Shown: positions 41,609 to 50,005, counted from the stretch's first letter. The stretch is DNA of 64,000 nt from Klebsiella quasivariicola (GCF_002269255.1 NZ_CP022823.1:3844001-3908000); one strand, 5' to 3'. The notes: generated from the sequence alone by a model not told the origin. Translations and numbers: made by a program.

Positions 41609-42706
41609 ATGGCTCTTTTTGCAACCGAAACCTGGACCATGCGCCACCGACTGCTGCTGACCATTGGCACCATTCTGGTGGTCTGCCAGCTGATCAGCGT
41701 CTTCTGGCTATGGCATGAGAGTAAAGAGCAGATCCAGCTGCTGGTGGCCAGCGCCATCGAAGGCCACAACAACCAGAAACATGTGGAGCATGAGGTTCGG
41801 GAAGCGGTCGCCAGCCTGCTGGTGCCGAGCCTGCTGATCGTTGGCCTGGCGCTGTATATCAGCATGCTGGCGGTGCGCAAGATCACCCGCCCGCTCTCAC
41901 GACTGCAAAGCGAGCTGGAGAGCCGCACGCCGGACAACCTCACCCCTATTGTGCTCAGCGAATCAGTGCCCGAAGTCACGGCGGTGACTACCGCCCTGAA
42001 TCAGCTGGTTTCCCGCCTTAATCTGACCCTCGACCGCGAGCGGCTGTTTACCGCCGACGTGGCGCATGAGCTGCGTACCCCGCTGGCCGGCCTGCGGCTG
42101 CACCTTGAGCTGCTGGCGAAAGTGCACGGCATGGGCGTCGACCCGCTGATCCAGCGCCTCGACCAGATGACCAACAGCATTTCCCAGCTGCTGCAGCTGG
42201 CGCGTGTCGGACAGTCCTTCTCCGCCGGCAGCTATCAGCAGGTGCTGTTGCTGGATGACGTGGTGAAACCGTTACAGGAAGAGCTGGAAACCATGCTGGC
42301 GCAGCGTCAGCAGCGGCTGCTGCTGACGGATGCCGAAAATGAGGCCGTCGTCTCGGGCGACGCGACGCTAATCCGCGTCATTTTGCGCAATCTGGTGGAG
42401 AATGCTCACCGCTACAGTCCGGAAGGGTCGACGATCCGTGTGTCGGTGAAAGCGGGCCTGATGCCGGTGTTGTCCGTGGAAGATGAAGGACCGGGGATTG
42501 ATGAGGCGAAAAGCGGCGAACTGAGTAAAGCCTTTGTGCGCATGGACAGTCGCTACGGCGGCATAGGCCTCGGACTGAGCATCGTCACGCGCATCGCTCA
42601 ACTGCATGACGCCCAGTTCTTTTTGCATAACCGCCAGCCGGGGCCAGGGGTCCGCGCGTGGGTATTATTCCCGCAGCGTGCGCGTCAGAACGTCAACACC
42701 CACTGA
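41609..42706 (+). CDS. pmrB: Sensor histidine kinase PmrB (BasS)
   Basis: This 365-residue sensor kinase has two membrane helices (about 14-36 and 71-88), a short periplasmic loop (residues 37-70), a HAMP linker, the H-box FTADVAHELRTPLAG with His153, the N-box LVENAHRYSP and the G-boxes VEDEGPGID and GIGLGLSIV. The length equals K. pneumoniae PmrB as I recall. Thr157 and Arg256, positions where colistin-resistance changes have been reported, carry what I recall as the wild-type residues. The last 22 bases overlap a small gene on the other strand. Confidence 0.93.
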   Translation: MALFATETWTMRHRLLLTIGTILVVCQLISVFWLWHESKEQIQLLVASAIEGHNNQKHVEHEVREAVASLLVPSLLIVGLALYISMLAVRKITRPLSRLQSELESRTPDNLTPIVLSESVPEVTAVTTALNQLVSRLNLTLDRERLFTADVAHELRTPLAGLRLHLELLAKVHGMGVDPLIQRLDQMTNSISQLLQLARVGQSFSAGSYQQVLLLDDVVKPLQEELETMLAQRQQRLLLTDAENEAVVSGDATLIRVILRNLVENAHRYSPEGSTIRVSVKAGLMPVLSVEDEGPGIDEAKSGELSKAFVRMDSRYGGIGLGLSIVTRIAQLHDAQFFLHNRQPGPGVRAWVLFPQRARQNVNTH

Positions 42707-42777
42707 TGGAAAAAGGCAACAATAATGACCAGGGCGGTGGCGACCGCCAGATATTCACGGAAGTTGATTTTTTGCAT
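42685..42777 (-). CDS. 30-residue single-pass membrane peptide, PmrR-like candidate
   Basis: This reading frame is too short for routine calling. It encodes a short polar N-terminus (MQKINFRE), a hydrophobic helix (about residues 9-23, LAVATALVIIVAFF) and an aromatic tail (HQWVLTF). GAGGAT lies about seven bases before the ATG at 42777. A perfect PmrA box lies about 45 bases upstream with a -10-like TATCCT (42800-42805) between. PmrR, a PmrA-activated peptide of about 30 residues that inhibits LpxT, has the same size and layout; I see little direct identity. The stop lies inside the pmrB 3' end. Existence is well supported, function inferred. Confidence 0.7.
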   Translation of the reverse strand: MQKINFREYLAVATALVIIVAFFHQWVLTF

Positions 42778-42780
42778 GGG

Positions 42781-42808
42781 CACTATCCTCATCAGGTTGA
42801 GGATAGTG
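42781..42808 (-). other. Perfect inverted repeat before the 30-residue peptide gene
   Basis: CACTATCCTCA and TGAGGATAGTG are separated by six bases. On the minus strand the downstream arm contains the ribosome site and the upstream arm the -10-like element. It could be a translation-gating hairpin or an operator, depending on where transcription starts. Confidence 0.7.
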
Positions 42809-42820
42809 TCGCCTGGCGAG

Positions 42821-42837
42821 ATTAAGCGAACATTAAG
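42821..42837 (-). promoter_or_regulatory. PmrA box of the 30-residue peptide gene
   Basis: On the minus strand CTTAAT-GTTCG-CTTAAT is a perfect direct repeat with the PmrA 11-base period and even the same GTT start of spacer as the eptA box. The second half overlaps the expected -35. Confidence 0.85.
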
Positions 42838-42861
42838 AAGGCCGCAACGCGGCCTTTTTTT
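42838..42861 (+). terminator. Terminator of eptA-pmrA-pmrB
   Basis: AAGGCCGC-AAC-GCGGCCTT is followed by TTTTT on the plus strand. The stem touches the PmrA box of the opposing peptide gene. Confidence 0.85.
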
Positions 42862-42945
42862 CTTCTCTGCTACTGTGACTGCAAGACGGCGGGTATTGCG
42901 CGCCGGCTTTCAGCGTTGCGCCTCTGCGCACATTACGGCCTGCCG

Positions 42946-44967
42946 TCAGGAAGCGGCGATAAATAGCTCACGCAGCTGATGCAGCTGGTCGCGAATTTGC
43001 GCCGCCTCTTCAAACTCGAGGTTCTGGGCGTGCTGCATCATCTGTCCTTCCAGCTCATGAATTTTCTGCTGCAGCGCTTTTGGCGTCATATCCACCCCAC
43101 TGAGCCCGGCAGGTTCGGCAGTCTTCGCTTTTCCGCGCCCTTTGGCTTTGGTTTTCGCCAGGCCCTGACCCAGCTGCAGGATATCCACCACTTTCTTGTT
43201 GAGCCCCTGCGGCACGATGCCGTGCTCTTCGTTATAGCGCTGCTGTTTCTCCCGTCGGCGCTCGGTCTCGCCAATGGCTTTGGCCATCGAGGGGGTGATC
43301 TTATCGCCATACAGGATAGCTTTGCCGTTGATATTTCGCGCGGCGCGGCCGATGGTCTGGATCAGCGAGCGTTCGGAGCGCAGGAAGCCCTCTTTGTCGG
43401 CATCCAGGATCGCTACCAGCGACACCTCCGGCATATCCAGCCCCTCACGCAGCAGGTTGATCCCTACCAGCACGTCAAACTCGCCCAGGCGCAGGTCGCG
43501 GATAATCTCCATACGTTCGACGGTGTCGATATCCGAGTGCAGATAGCGCACGCGCTCACCGTGTTCCTCAAGGTACTCGGTTAAGTCTTCCGCCATCCGC
43601 TTGGTAAGGGTAGTGACCAGCACGCGCTCGTTGATGGCCGTACGCAGGCGGATCTCCGACAGCAGATCGTCGACCTGAGTCGCCACCGGCCGCACTTCGA
43701 TCAGCGGGTCAAGCAGACCGGTAGGCCGCACCACCTGATCCACCACCTCGCCGCCGGATTTATCCAGCTCGTAGGCCCCCGGGGTCGCCGAGACGTAGAT
43801 GGTTTGCGGCGCCAGCGCTTCGAATTCTTCAAACTTCATCGGCCGGTTGTCCAGCGCCGACGGCAGGCGGAAGCCGTACTCCACCAGCGTCTCTTTACGC
43901 GCGCGGTCGCCGCGGTACATGCCGCCAATTTGCGGCACCGTGACGTGGGATTCGTCAATCACCAGCAGGCCGTCTGCCGGCAGATAGTCAAACAGGGTGG
44001 GCGGCGGCTCGCCGGGCCCGCGACCGGAGAGGTAGCGCGAGTAGTTTTCAATGCCCGAGCAGTAGCCCAGCTCGTTCATCATTTCGAGGTCAAACTGGGT
44101 ACGCTGGGTTAAGCGCTGCTCTTCCAGCAGCTTGTTATTTGCCAGCAGCACCTTGCGGCGATCCGCCAGTTCCAGCTTGATCTCTTCCATCGCCTGGACG
44201 ATGCGTTCCCGCGGCGTCACATAGTGCGTCTTGGGGTAAATGGTATAGCGCGGTACCGTCGACTCCACGTGTCCCGTGAGCGGATCGAACAGCGACAGGC
44301 GCTCGACCTCTTCGTCAAACAGCTCAATACGCAGCGCGATATCGTCGGATTCCGCCGGGAAGACGTCGATCACCTCGCCGCGCACGCGAAAGGTGCCGCG
44401 CTGGAAGGCCTGATCGTTACGGGTATATTGCAGCTCGGCCAGACGGCGCAGGATCGCGCGCTGATCGATTAGCATCCCCACCGTCAGGTGCAGCATCATC
44501 TTCAGGTACAGGTCCGGATCGCCGAGGCCGTAGATAGCCGAGACCGATGCCACCACTACCACGTCGCGCCGCTCAAGCAGCGCTTTGGTGGCCGACAGGC
44601 GCATCTGCTCAATATGTTCGTTCACCGAGGCGTCCTTCTCAATGAAGGTATCGGAGCTAGGGACGTAGGCTTCCGGCTGGTAGTAATCGTAGTAGGAGAC
44701 GAAATACTCGACGGCATTCTCGGGGAAAAACTCTTTCATCTCGCCGTAGAGCTGGGCCGCCAGGGTTTTGTTTGGCGCCAGCACCATCGTCGGCCGCTGC
44801 AGGTCGGCAATCACGTTGGCAATGGTAAAGGTTTTACCTGAACCGGTGACCCCCAGCAGCGTTTGATGCGCAAGCCCATCCTCCAGCCCCTCTTCCAGGC
44901 GACGGATGGCTTCCGGTTGGTCTCCGGAGGGACGAAAGGCAGAATGCAGTACAAACGATTTACTCAT
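42946..44967 (-). CDS. uvrB: Excinuclease ABC subunit B
   Basis: This 673-residue helicase-like subunit of nucleotide excision repair is the E. coli length. Walker A is LGVTGSGKTFTIAN, the damage-clamping beta-hairpin is YYDYYQPEAYVPSSDTFIEKDASVNEHIEQMRLSAT, and the DEAD-like motif is VIDESHVTVPQ. The C-terminal helicase domain has LVGINLLREGLDMPEVSLVAILDADKEGFLRS and QTIGRAARN. The UVR domain at the end binds UvrC. A LexA box lies about 75 bases upstream. Confidence 0.97.
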   Translation of the reverse strand: MSKSFVLHSAFRPSGDQPEAIRRLEEGLEDGLAHQTLLGVTGSGKTFTIANVIADLQRPTMVLAPNKTLAAQLYGEMKEFFPENAVEYFVSYYDYYQPEAYVPSSDTFIEKDASVNEHIEQMRLSATKALLERRDVVVVASVSAIYGLGDPDLYLKMMLHLTVGMLIDQRAILRRLAELQYTRNDQAFQRGTFRVRGEVIDVFPAESDDIALRIELFDEEVERLSLFDPLTGHVESTVPRYTIYPKTHYVTPRERIVQAMEEIKLELADRRKVLLANNKLLEEQRLTQRTQFDLEMMNELGYCSGIENYSRYLSGRGPGEPPPTLFDYLPADGLLVIDESHVTVPQIGGMYRGDRARKETLVEYGFRLPSALDNRPMKFEEFEALAPQTIYVSATPGAYELDKSGGEVVDQVVRPTGLLDPLIEVRPVATQVDDLLSEIRLRTAINERVLVTTLTKRMAEDLTEYLEEHGERVRYLHSDIDTVERMEIIRDLRLGEFDVLVGINLLREGLDMPEVSLVAILDADKEGFLRSERSLIQTIGRAARNINGKAILYGDKITPSMAKAIGETERRREKQQRYNEEHGIVPQGLNKKVVDILQLGQGLAKTKAKGRGKAKTAEPAGLSGVDMTPKALQQKIHELEGQMMQHAQNLEFEEAAQIRDQLHQLRELFIAAS

Positions 44968-45042
44968 CGATCAGAACCTGAAGAAAGATTTAGCGGCCGG
45001 TGTTTAATTCTACCCCCCGGGCCGTTTTTTGCCAACAAATTA

Positions 45043-45062
45043 TACTGGATATTTAACCAGTA
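45043..45062 (-). promoter_or_regulatory. LexA (SOS) box of uvrB
   Basis: TACTGGATATTTAACCAGTA is a full-match SOS box (TACTG-N10-CAGTA). It lies about 75 bases upstream of uvrB and predicts SOS induction. Confidence 0.92.
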
Positions 45063-45676
45063 TCTACTTATGATAGCGCCAGAAGCCGGCTTTTTAGCCG
45101 GCAAGTTGGGTACAAAACGCCCGCCGGGCGGAATAATCGTCCGACTGTCAGGGTTATCCCCAGAAATTTTGACCTTTTAACATTTGTCAAGCGAACGGGT
45201 GAAAGTTTTATGGCAGCAGATGACGCTTTTCTTACACCCATTGATTTTATCTAACAAGCTGATATTTAATGAGTTTAAAGAAAAGACGCCTTTCGCGTCA
45301 ATTCAGCCGCAAGCCGCGCACGCTCTAGCTTACCGCAGGTTTTCTAACTCTAATACACAAGGTTATCCACAGGAATAGTGGATAACTGTCTGCAGCCCAA
45401 GACCGCCGCCGCCCGGCGCTTATCGACTTTCGCCGTAAACTGCGTGGCGAAAAATTTTTATCGAACTATTTTTGATAACTATCCGCCTAAAGCCGCTCGA
45501 TTTTTGCTGCTTTTTGCACCACCCTTTAGCGTCGGGCACCGGAAAAGTGCAGCTGCGGCGCTGACGGTGCCCGATGGTATCGGCGTTTCGCGCTTTTTTC
45601 CGAGCGTTCTTTTTCCTGGCAAGAGTTTTGCAGCATCTTTCTGTCGCCCTGACGCCAGGATAAGGAGAAAACGTCC
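45063..45676. other. Noncoding interval between uvrB and the orphan ATPase, with DnaA-box-like sites
   Basis: No gene is supported in these 614 bases. TTATCCACA (45363-45371) is a perfect DnaA box, and an inverted copy with one mismatch follows at 45377-45385. TTATCCCCA (45154-45162) is a third, weaker match. A small GCCGGC hairpin lies at 45085-45102. DnaA boxes have been reported in the upstream uvrB promoter region of E. coli, so this may be a distal uvrB promoter. Confidence 0.55.
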
Positions 45677-46399
45677 ATGTTGAATTTACAGGCAGTAAAT
45701 CATTTTTATGGCAACCAGCACTCGTTGTGGAATGTCGATCTTGAACTACGCCCGGGAGAGTGCATTGGCGTACTGGGACGCGAGGGCATGGGGAAGACCA
45801 CCCTGGTTAACTGTATTGTCGGACACCTGCCGGTGACCAGCGGCCGCATGACCTGGCATGACATTGGCGCCCCGCCGCGGGATCTCACTCCCCTCTCCGC
45901 CCAGTCGCGCAGCGCCATCGGTATCGGCTACGTTCCCCAGGATCAACGTATCTTTTCGCAGCTCAGTGTGGAAGAGAATCTACATATCGCCCTCGCGGCC
46001 GGGAAACCGGGGGTAAACGCCAGCGGCGGCGAAATCTATGAGCACTTTCCCGAACTTTATGCCCTGCGACAGCGCAAAGGCGCCTCGCTGAGCGCCGACG
46101 ATCAGTTCCAGCTGGCGCTGGCCAGGGCGCTTATCGTCCAGCCACGGCTGCTGATTCTCGATGAACCTTCGCGTGGCAGAGGGCCGCGCTGTCTGCAAAA
46201 GCTGGCCGATCTACTGCTGCGGTTGAATCGCGATATCGGCCTGACGGTGCTGCTCGCCGAGCAGCACCTGCCCTTTATCCGCCGGGTAGCGGATCGCTTT
46301 TGTCTCTTGCACCGGGGGCGTAACGTCGCCGAGGGCGATATTATGGCGCTTGATGAGCCGCTGCTGGCGCAGTGGATGACGCCGGATCCAGCGCCCTGA
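45677..46399 (+). CDS. Orphan UrtE/LivF-like ABC ATPase with degenerate signature
   Basis: This 240-residue ATPase most resembles LivF/UrtE, the ATPases of branched-chain amino acid and urea importers. Walker A is GREGMGKTT, the Q-loop is GYVPQDQRIFSQLSVEENL, Walker B is LLILDEPSRGRGP and the H-loop lies in LLAEQHL. The signature, normally LSGGQ, reads LSADD, which should impair ATP sandwiching. No permease or binding-protein gene lies nearby. AGGAG precedes the ATG. Its last 59 bases overlap the bioD 3' end. It could be a relic or a repurposed ATP-binding protein. Confidence 0.8.
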   Translation: MLNLQAVNHFYGNQHSLWNVDLELRPGECIGVLGREGMGKTTLVNCIVGHLPVTSGRMTWHDIGAPPRDLTPLSAQSRSAIGIGYVPQDQRIFSQLSVEENLHIALAAGKPGVNASGGEIYEHFPELYALRQRKGASLSADDQFQLALARALIVQPRLLILDEPSRGRGPRCLQKLADLLLRLNRDIGLTVLLAEQHLPFIRRVADRFCLLHRGRNVAEGDIMALDEPLLAQWMTPDPAP

Positions 46400-47069
46400 G
46401 GTCCAGATACTGGCCGAGATCGCCACGCTGCGCGATGTCCGCAAGCCACGGTATTTCACCGAGGAACGGCGCGGCCAGCCGCTGTTTCAGCGTCGCCAGA
46501 TACTCGGCGTGACGCTTGCCCGGCGGCTGCACGTCATTGGCGATCCAGCCCGCTAAAGGCAGCCCCGCCTGGCGTACCGCCTGGGCGGTAAGCATCGCAT
46601 GGTTGATACAGCCGAGCTTAACCCCCACCACCAGAATGACCGGCAGCTGCTCGCTCTGCACCCAGTCGGCAAAGGTCAGGGTGTCCGAGAGCGGCGTGAA
46701 CCAGCCACCGGCCCCTTCCACCAGCACCCAGTCGGCGAGATTTTCTAACTCGCGCAGCCCACCGGAAAGCGCCGCCGCGGCGATTGGCCGACCTTCATCG
46801 GCGCTGATGATGTGCGGTGAGGTCGGCTCGGCGAAGGTGTAGGGGTTTACCTGGTCGTAGCGCAGCGCGACCCGGCTATGGCGCTGCAGGGCCAGCGCAT
46901 CTTCATTGCGTAACCCGTGTGCGGTCAGGTCGCTACCGGAAGCCACCGGCTTATAGCCCGCGGTGTTAAATCCCAGCTGATTCGCCGCCTGCAGCAGCGC
47001 GCTGCTGGCGACCGTTTTACCGACTTCAGTATCGGTTCCGGTAACGAAGAAACGTTTAGTCACGTTCAA
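46341..47069 (-). CDS. bioD: ATP-dependent dethiobiotin synthetase BioD
   Basis: This 242-residue enzyme closes the ureido ring of dethiobiotin using CO2 and ATP. The P-loop is FVTGTDTEVGKTVASSALLQAA, followed by GYKPVASGS, VNPYTFAEPTSPH and VEGAGGWFTPLSDT. It is about 17 residues longer than E. coli BioD; the extra tail (DPASSTAPAAAHQAP) is low complexity and falls in the overlap with the convergent ATPase gene. It starts 14 bases inside the bioC end and is last in bioBFCD. Confidence 0.94.
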   Translation of the reverse strand: MNVTKRFFVTGTDTEVGKTVASSALLQAANQLGFNTAGYKPVASGSDLTAHGLRNEDALALQRHSRVALRYDQVNPYTFAEPTSPHIISADEGRPIAAAALSGGLRELENLADWVLVEGAGGWFTPLSDTLTFADWVQSEQLPVILVVGVKLGCINHAMLTAQAVRQAGLPLAGWIANDVQPPGKRHAEYLATLKQRLAAPFLGEIPWLADIAQRGDLGQYLDLRALDPASSTAPAAAHQAP

Positions 47070-47811
47070 TGACTCCTGTAAAAAGAGAATACGTCAGCGG
47101 GCAGTGGCCCTGCTGTTGCGGCCAGGCCAGCTGCAGTTCGCGCAGTTTGCCGCGGCCAAGCGGGGCGGATGCCCGCCCCTGGTGCAAATGGGTGGCGCCG
47201 ATGCCCTTCAGCGAGCGCATAGCGCTCAGCGCATCGGTGAACGGCAGGCTAATCTGATGCACCTCGCCGGTCGCGCGCAGGCCGCTCAGCGCCGCGCGCA
47301 CCGCCCTTTCGCTGAGAAAACGGTTGGCATGCGGCCGGTCGTCAACTGCCCGCCACGCCTGATTCAGTTCCGGCAGCGAGTCGGCCAGCAGCGTGGTAAA
47401 CGCCACCCTACCGCCGGGGCGCACCACCCGATACAGCTCGCCGAGGGCTGTGCGTAGATCGTCGCACCACTGCACCGCCAGGTTGCTCCATGCCAGATCG
47501 ACGCAGGCATCCGGCAACGGTAGCGCTTCGATATCGCCCTGCAGATAATGCTGTGCAGCATCTTGGCGTTGCGCCTGCGCCAGCATCCCGGAGGAGAGAT
47601 CCAGTGCGGTAACTTCGCTTCCCGCTTCGCGCCAGTAGCGACTCATGCTGCCGGGGCCGCAGCCAGCATCCAGCACCTGAGCAAAATTGCGGCGCGCTAG
47701 CTGGCGCAGCAGCAGATCGGCGCTGCGCCGCTGCAGTTCATCATGTTGCGTATAGCCGCTGGCCGCCCGGCCAAACGCCGCGGCCACCGCCTGCTTATTC
47801 ACCGTGGCCAT
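47056..47811 (-). CDS. bioC: Malonyl-ACP O-methyltransferase BioC
   Basis: This 251-residue SAM methyltransferase masks malonyl-ACP as a methyl ester so fatty acid synthesis can build the pimeloyl chain. Motif I is VLDAGCGPGSMSRYW, motif II region DLSSGMLAQAQ and DLAWSNLAVQWCDD. Its length equals the E. coli enzyme. It overlaps bioF by 17 bases and bioD by 14, so translation is tightly coupled. Confidence 0.95.
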   Translation of the reverse strand: MATVNKQAVAAAFGRAASGYTQHDELQRRSADLLLRQLARRNFAQVLDAGCGPGSMSRYWREAGSEVTALDLSSGMLAQAQRQDAAQHYLQGDIEALPLPDACVDLAWSNLAVQWCDDLRTALGELYRVVRPGGRVAFTTLLADSLPELNQAWRAVDDRPHANRFLSERAVRAALSGLRATGEVHQISLPFTDALSAMRSLKGIGATHLHQGRASAPLGRGKLRELQLAWPQQQGHCPLTYSLFTGVIERD

Positions 47812-48952
47812 GCAGCGCCTCCAGTAAACGGTTAATGTCCTCAGCCTGATGGGCGGCGGTCAGGGTCAGACGCAGGCGAGCGCTGCCGACCGGCACCGTC
47901 GGCGGACGGATCGCCGTTGCCCAGCAGCCGGCCTCGCGCAGACGGCAGGCCAGGCTCAGCGCCCGGGCGTTATCCCCGACGATCAGCGGCTGGATCGCGC
48001 TGACGGAATCGGTCAGCCCCAGCGATACCTCGCTCATTCCCTCGCGGAACTGACGGATGCGGGTGGTCAGGGTTTCCCGCCGCTGCTGCCCCTCATCGCT
48101 GCGAATGATTCGCAGGGCCGCGCTCAGCGCCACCGCCTGCGCGGGCGGCATCGCAGTGCTGTAGATCAGATGACGGGCAAACTGCAGCAGATAGTCGGCC
48201 ATCGACTCACTGCACAGTACCGCCGCGCCGCTCACCCCAAACGCCTTGCCGAAGGTGACTACCAGCAGCTCCGGGCGAACCGCCTGCGTATGACAGCTTC
48301 CGCGCCCTTCATCGCCAATCGCCCCGATTCCGTGAGCATCATCAACCAGTAATAATGCTCCGGCGCTGCGGGCTGCCGCCTGAATGTCAGCCAGCGGCGC
48401 GCTGTCGCCGTCCATACTGAAAATCCCTTCGGTAACGACTAACTGCTGGCCGTCCAGCGGTTTCGCCAGCCGTTGCGCGAGCTGCTGCGGGTCATTGTGG
48501 GCAAAACGGCGCAGCTGGGCCGGGCTGAGGCTGGCCGCCTCCAGCAGGGAAGCGTGGCTCAGGCGATCGGCGACAATCCGATCGTCTTTTTCCGCCAGCG
48601 CGGCAACCAGCGCCTGATTCGCGGCAAAGCCGGAGATAAACAGCAGGGCCCGCGGATAGCCCAGCCAGTCGGCAAGTTCCTCTTCCAGCGCGCGATGCGC
48701 CTCGCTGTAGCCGCTTACGTGGCCCGACCCGCCGGAACCGACGCCATACCGTTCCGCCCCCTGCTGCCAGGCGGCGATAATCGCGCCATGCTGGCTCAGG
48801 CCCAGGTAGTCATTGCTGGAGAAGTTGAGCCAGCGCTCCCCTTCCCGTTCCAGCCAGCGTCCGGCGCCGTGGCTTACCGGCAGACGGCGGCGAAGGGCAT
48901 CCGCCGCCCGCCGTTCGTCCAGCGCTCGATCGATTCGCTGCTGCCAGCTCAT
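47795..48952 (-). CDS. bioF: 8-amino-7-oxononanoate synthase BioF
   Basis: This 385-residue PLP enzyme condenses pimeloyl-ACP and alanine. Alpha-oxoamine synthase features are NFSSNDYLGLSQH, GSGGSGHVSGYSEAH, LLVDDAHGIGAIG and the PLP-binding lysine in VTFGKAFGVSGAAVL. Length is within one residue of E. coli. It overlaps bioB by four bases upstream and bioC downstream. Confidence 0.95.
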   Translation of the reverse strand: MSWQQRIDRALDERRAADALRRRLPVSHGAGRWLEREGERWLNFSSNDYLGLSQHGAIIAAWQQGAERYGVGSGGSGHVSGYSEAHRALEEELADWLGYPRALLFISGFAANQALVAALAEKDDRIVADRLSHASLLEAASLSPAQLRRFAHNDPQQLAQRLAKPLDGQQLVVTEGIFSMDGDSAPLADIQAAARSAGALLLVDDAHGIGAIGDEGRGSCHTQAVRPELLVVTFGKAFGVSGAAVLCSESMADYLLQFARHLIYSTAMPPAQAVALSAALRIIRSDEGQQRRETLTTRIRQFREGMSEVSLGLTDSVSAIQPLIVGDNARALSLACRLREAGCWATAIRPPTVPVGSARLRLTLTAAHQAEDINRLLEALHGHGE

Positions 48953-49989
48953 AGTGCCGCCGCGTTGTAATATTCCTCAGTGTCCGGGGTGAGTAAGGCC
49001 TGCTCCAGACGCTGCTGTTGCTCATTGTCCCCTTCCAGCACCGCCGTCTGCTGCGGATTGATCCCCAGCTTGCGGAACAGCTGCAGGTCTTTGTCCTCTT
49101 CCGGGTTCGGCGTGGTCAGTAGCTTGCAGCCGTAGAAAATCGAGTTCGCCCCAGCCATAAAGCACATCGCCTGGGTCTGCTCGTTCATCTGTTCGCGCCC
49201 GGCGGAAAGCCGCACGTAGGAGGTGGGCATCATGATGCGCGCGATGGCGATGGTGCGGATGAAATCGAAGGCGTCGACATCGTCATTATCCGCCAGCGGC
49301 GTGCCTTTAACCTTCACCAGCATGTTGATCGGTACGCTCTCCGGCGGCGTGGGCAGGTTGGCCAACTGCAGCAGCAGCCCGGCGCGATCTTTCACGGTCT
49401 CTCCCAGCCCGACGATGCCGCCGGAGCAGACTTTGATCCCGGCATCGCGCACTTTGTCCAGCGTATCCAGGCGCTCCTGATAGGTGCGGGTGGTGATGAT
49501 GTTGCCGTAAAATTCCGGCGAGGTGTCGAGGTTGTGGTTGTAGTAATCGAGTCCCGCCTCGGCCAGGCGCTGCGCCTGGCTGTCGGTCAGGGTACCGAGC
49601 GTCATACAGGACTCCAGCCCCAGCGCCTTGACGCCTTTCACCATCTGCTCCAGATAGGGCATATCGCGGTCGTTGGGGTTCTTCCATGCCGCGCCCATGC
49701 AGAAGCGGGTCGAGCCGGCGTTTTTCGCCTGGCGCGCCGATTCCAGCACCTGCTCGACTTCCATCAGGCGCTCTGATTCAAGACCGGTTTTGTAGCGTGC
49801 GCTTTGCGGGCAATATTTACAGTCTTCCGGACAAGCGCCGGTTTTAATCGACAGCAACGTACTGACCTGCACCTGACGCGGATCAAAGTGTTGACGATGG
49901 ATTTGCTGCGCTTCGAACAGTAGATCGATGAGCGGTTTATTAAATAACTCAGTAACTTGCGACATTGTCCAGCGGGGGGGGTGAGCCAT
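48949..49989 (-). CDS. bioB: Biotin synthase BioB
   Basis: This 346-residue radical-SAM enzyme inserts sulfur into dethiobiotin. The cluster motif CPEDCKYC lies at about residues 53-60; the auxiliary-cluster residues (RFCMGAAW, LGLESCMTLG, IKVCSGG and the Arg in SYVRLSAGREQM) are present. The ATG at 49989 (MAHPPRWTMSQV) matches E. coli and follows GGAGAGG; upstream open codons lie within an inserted ERIC element. Expression is governed by the BirA operator shared with bioA. Confidence 0.96.
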   Translation of the reverse strand: MAHPPRWTMSQVTELFNKPLIDLLFEAQQIHRQHFDPRQVQVSTLLSIKTGACPEDCKYCPQSARYKTGLESERLMEVEQVLESARQAKNAGSTRFCMGAAWKNPNDRDMPYLEQMVKGVKALGLESCMTLGTLTDSQAQRLAEAGLDYYNHNLDTSPEFYGNIITTRTYQERLDTLDKVRDAGIKVCSGGIVGLGETVKDRAGLLLQLANLPTPPESVPINMLVKVKGTPLADNDDVDAFDFIRTIAIARIMMPTSYVRLSAGREQMNEQTQAMCFMAGANSIFYGCKLLTTPNPEEDKDLQLFRKLGINPQQTAVLEGDNEQQQRLEQALLTPDTEEYYNAAAL

Positions 49990-50005
49990 TGTCCTCTCCA
50001 AAGGT

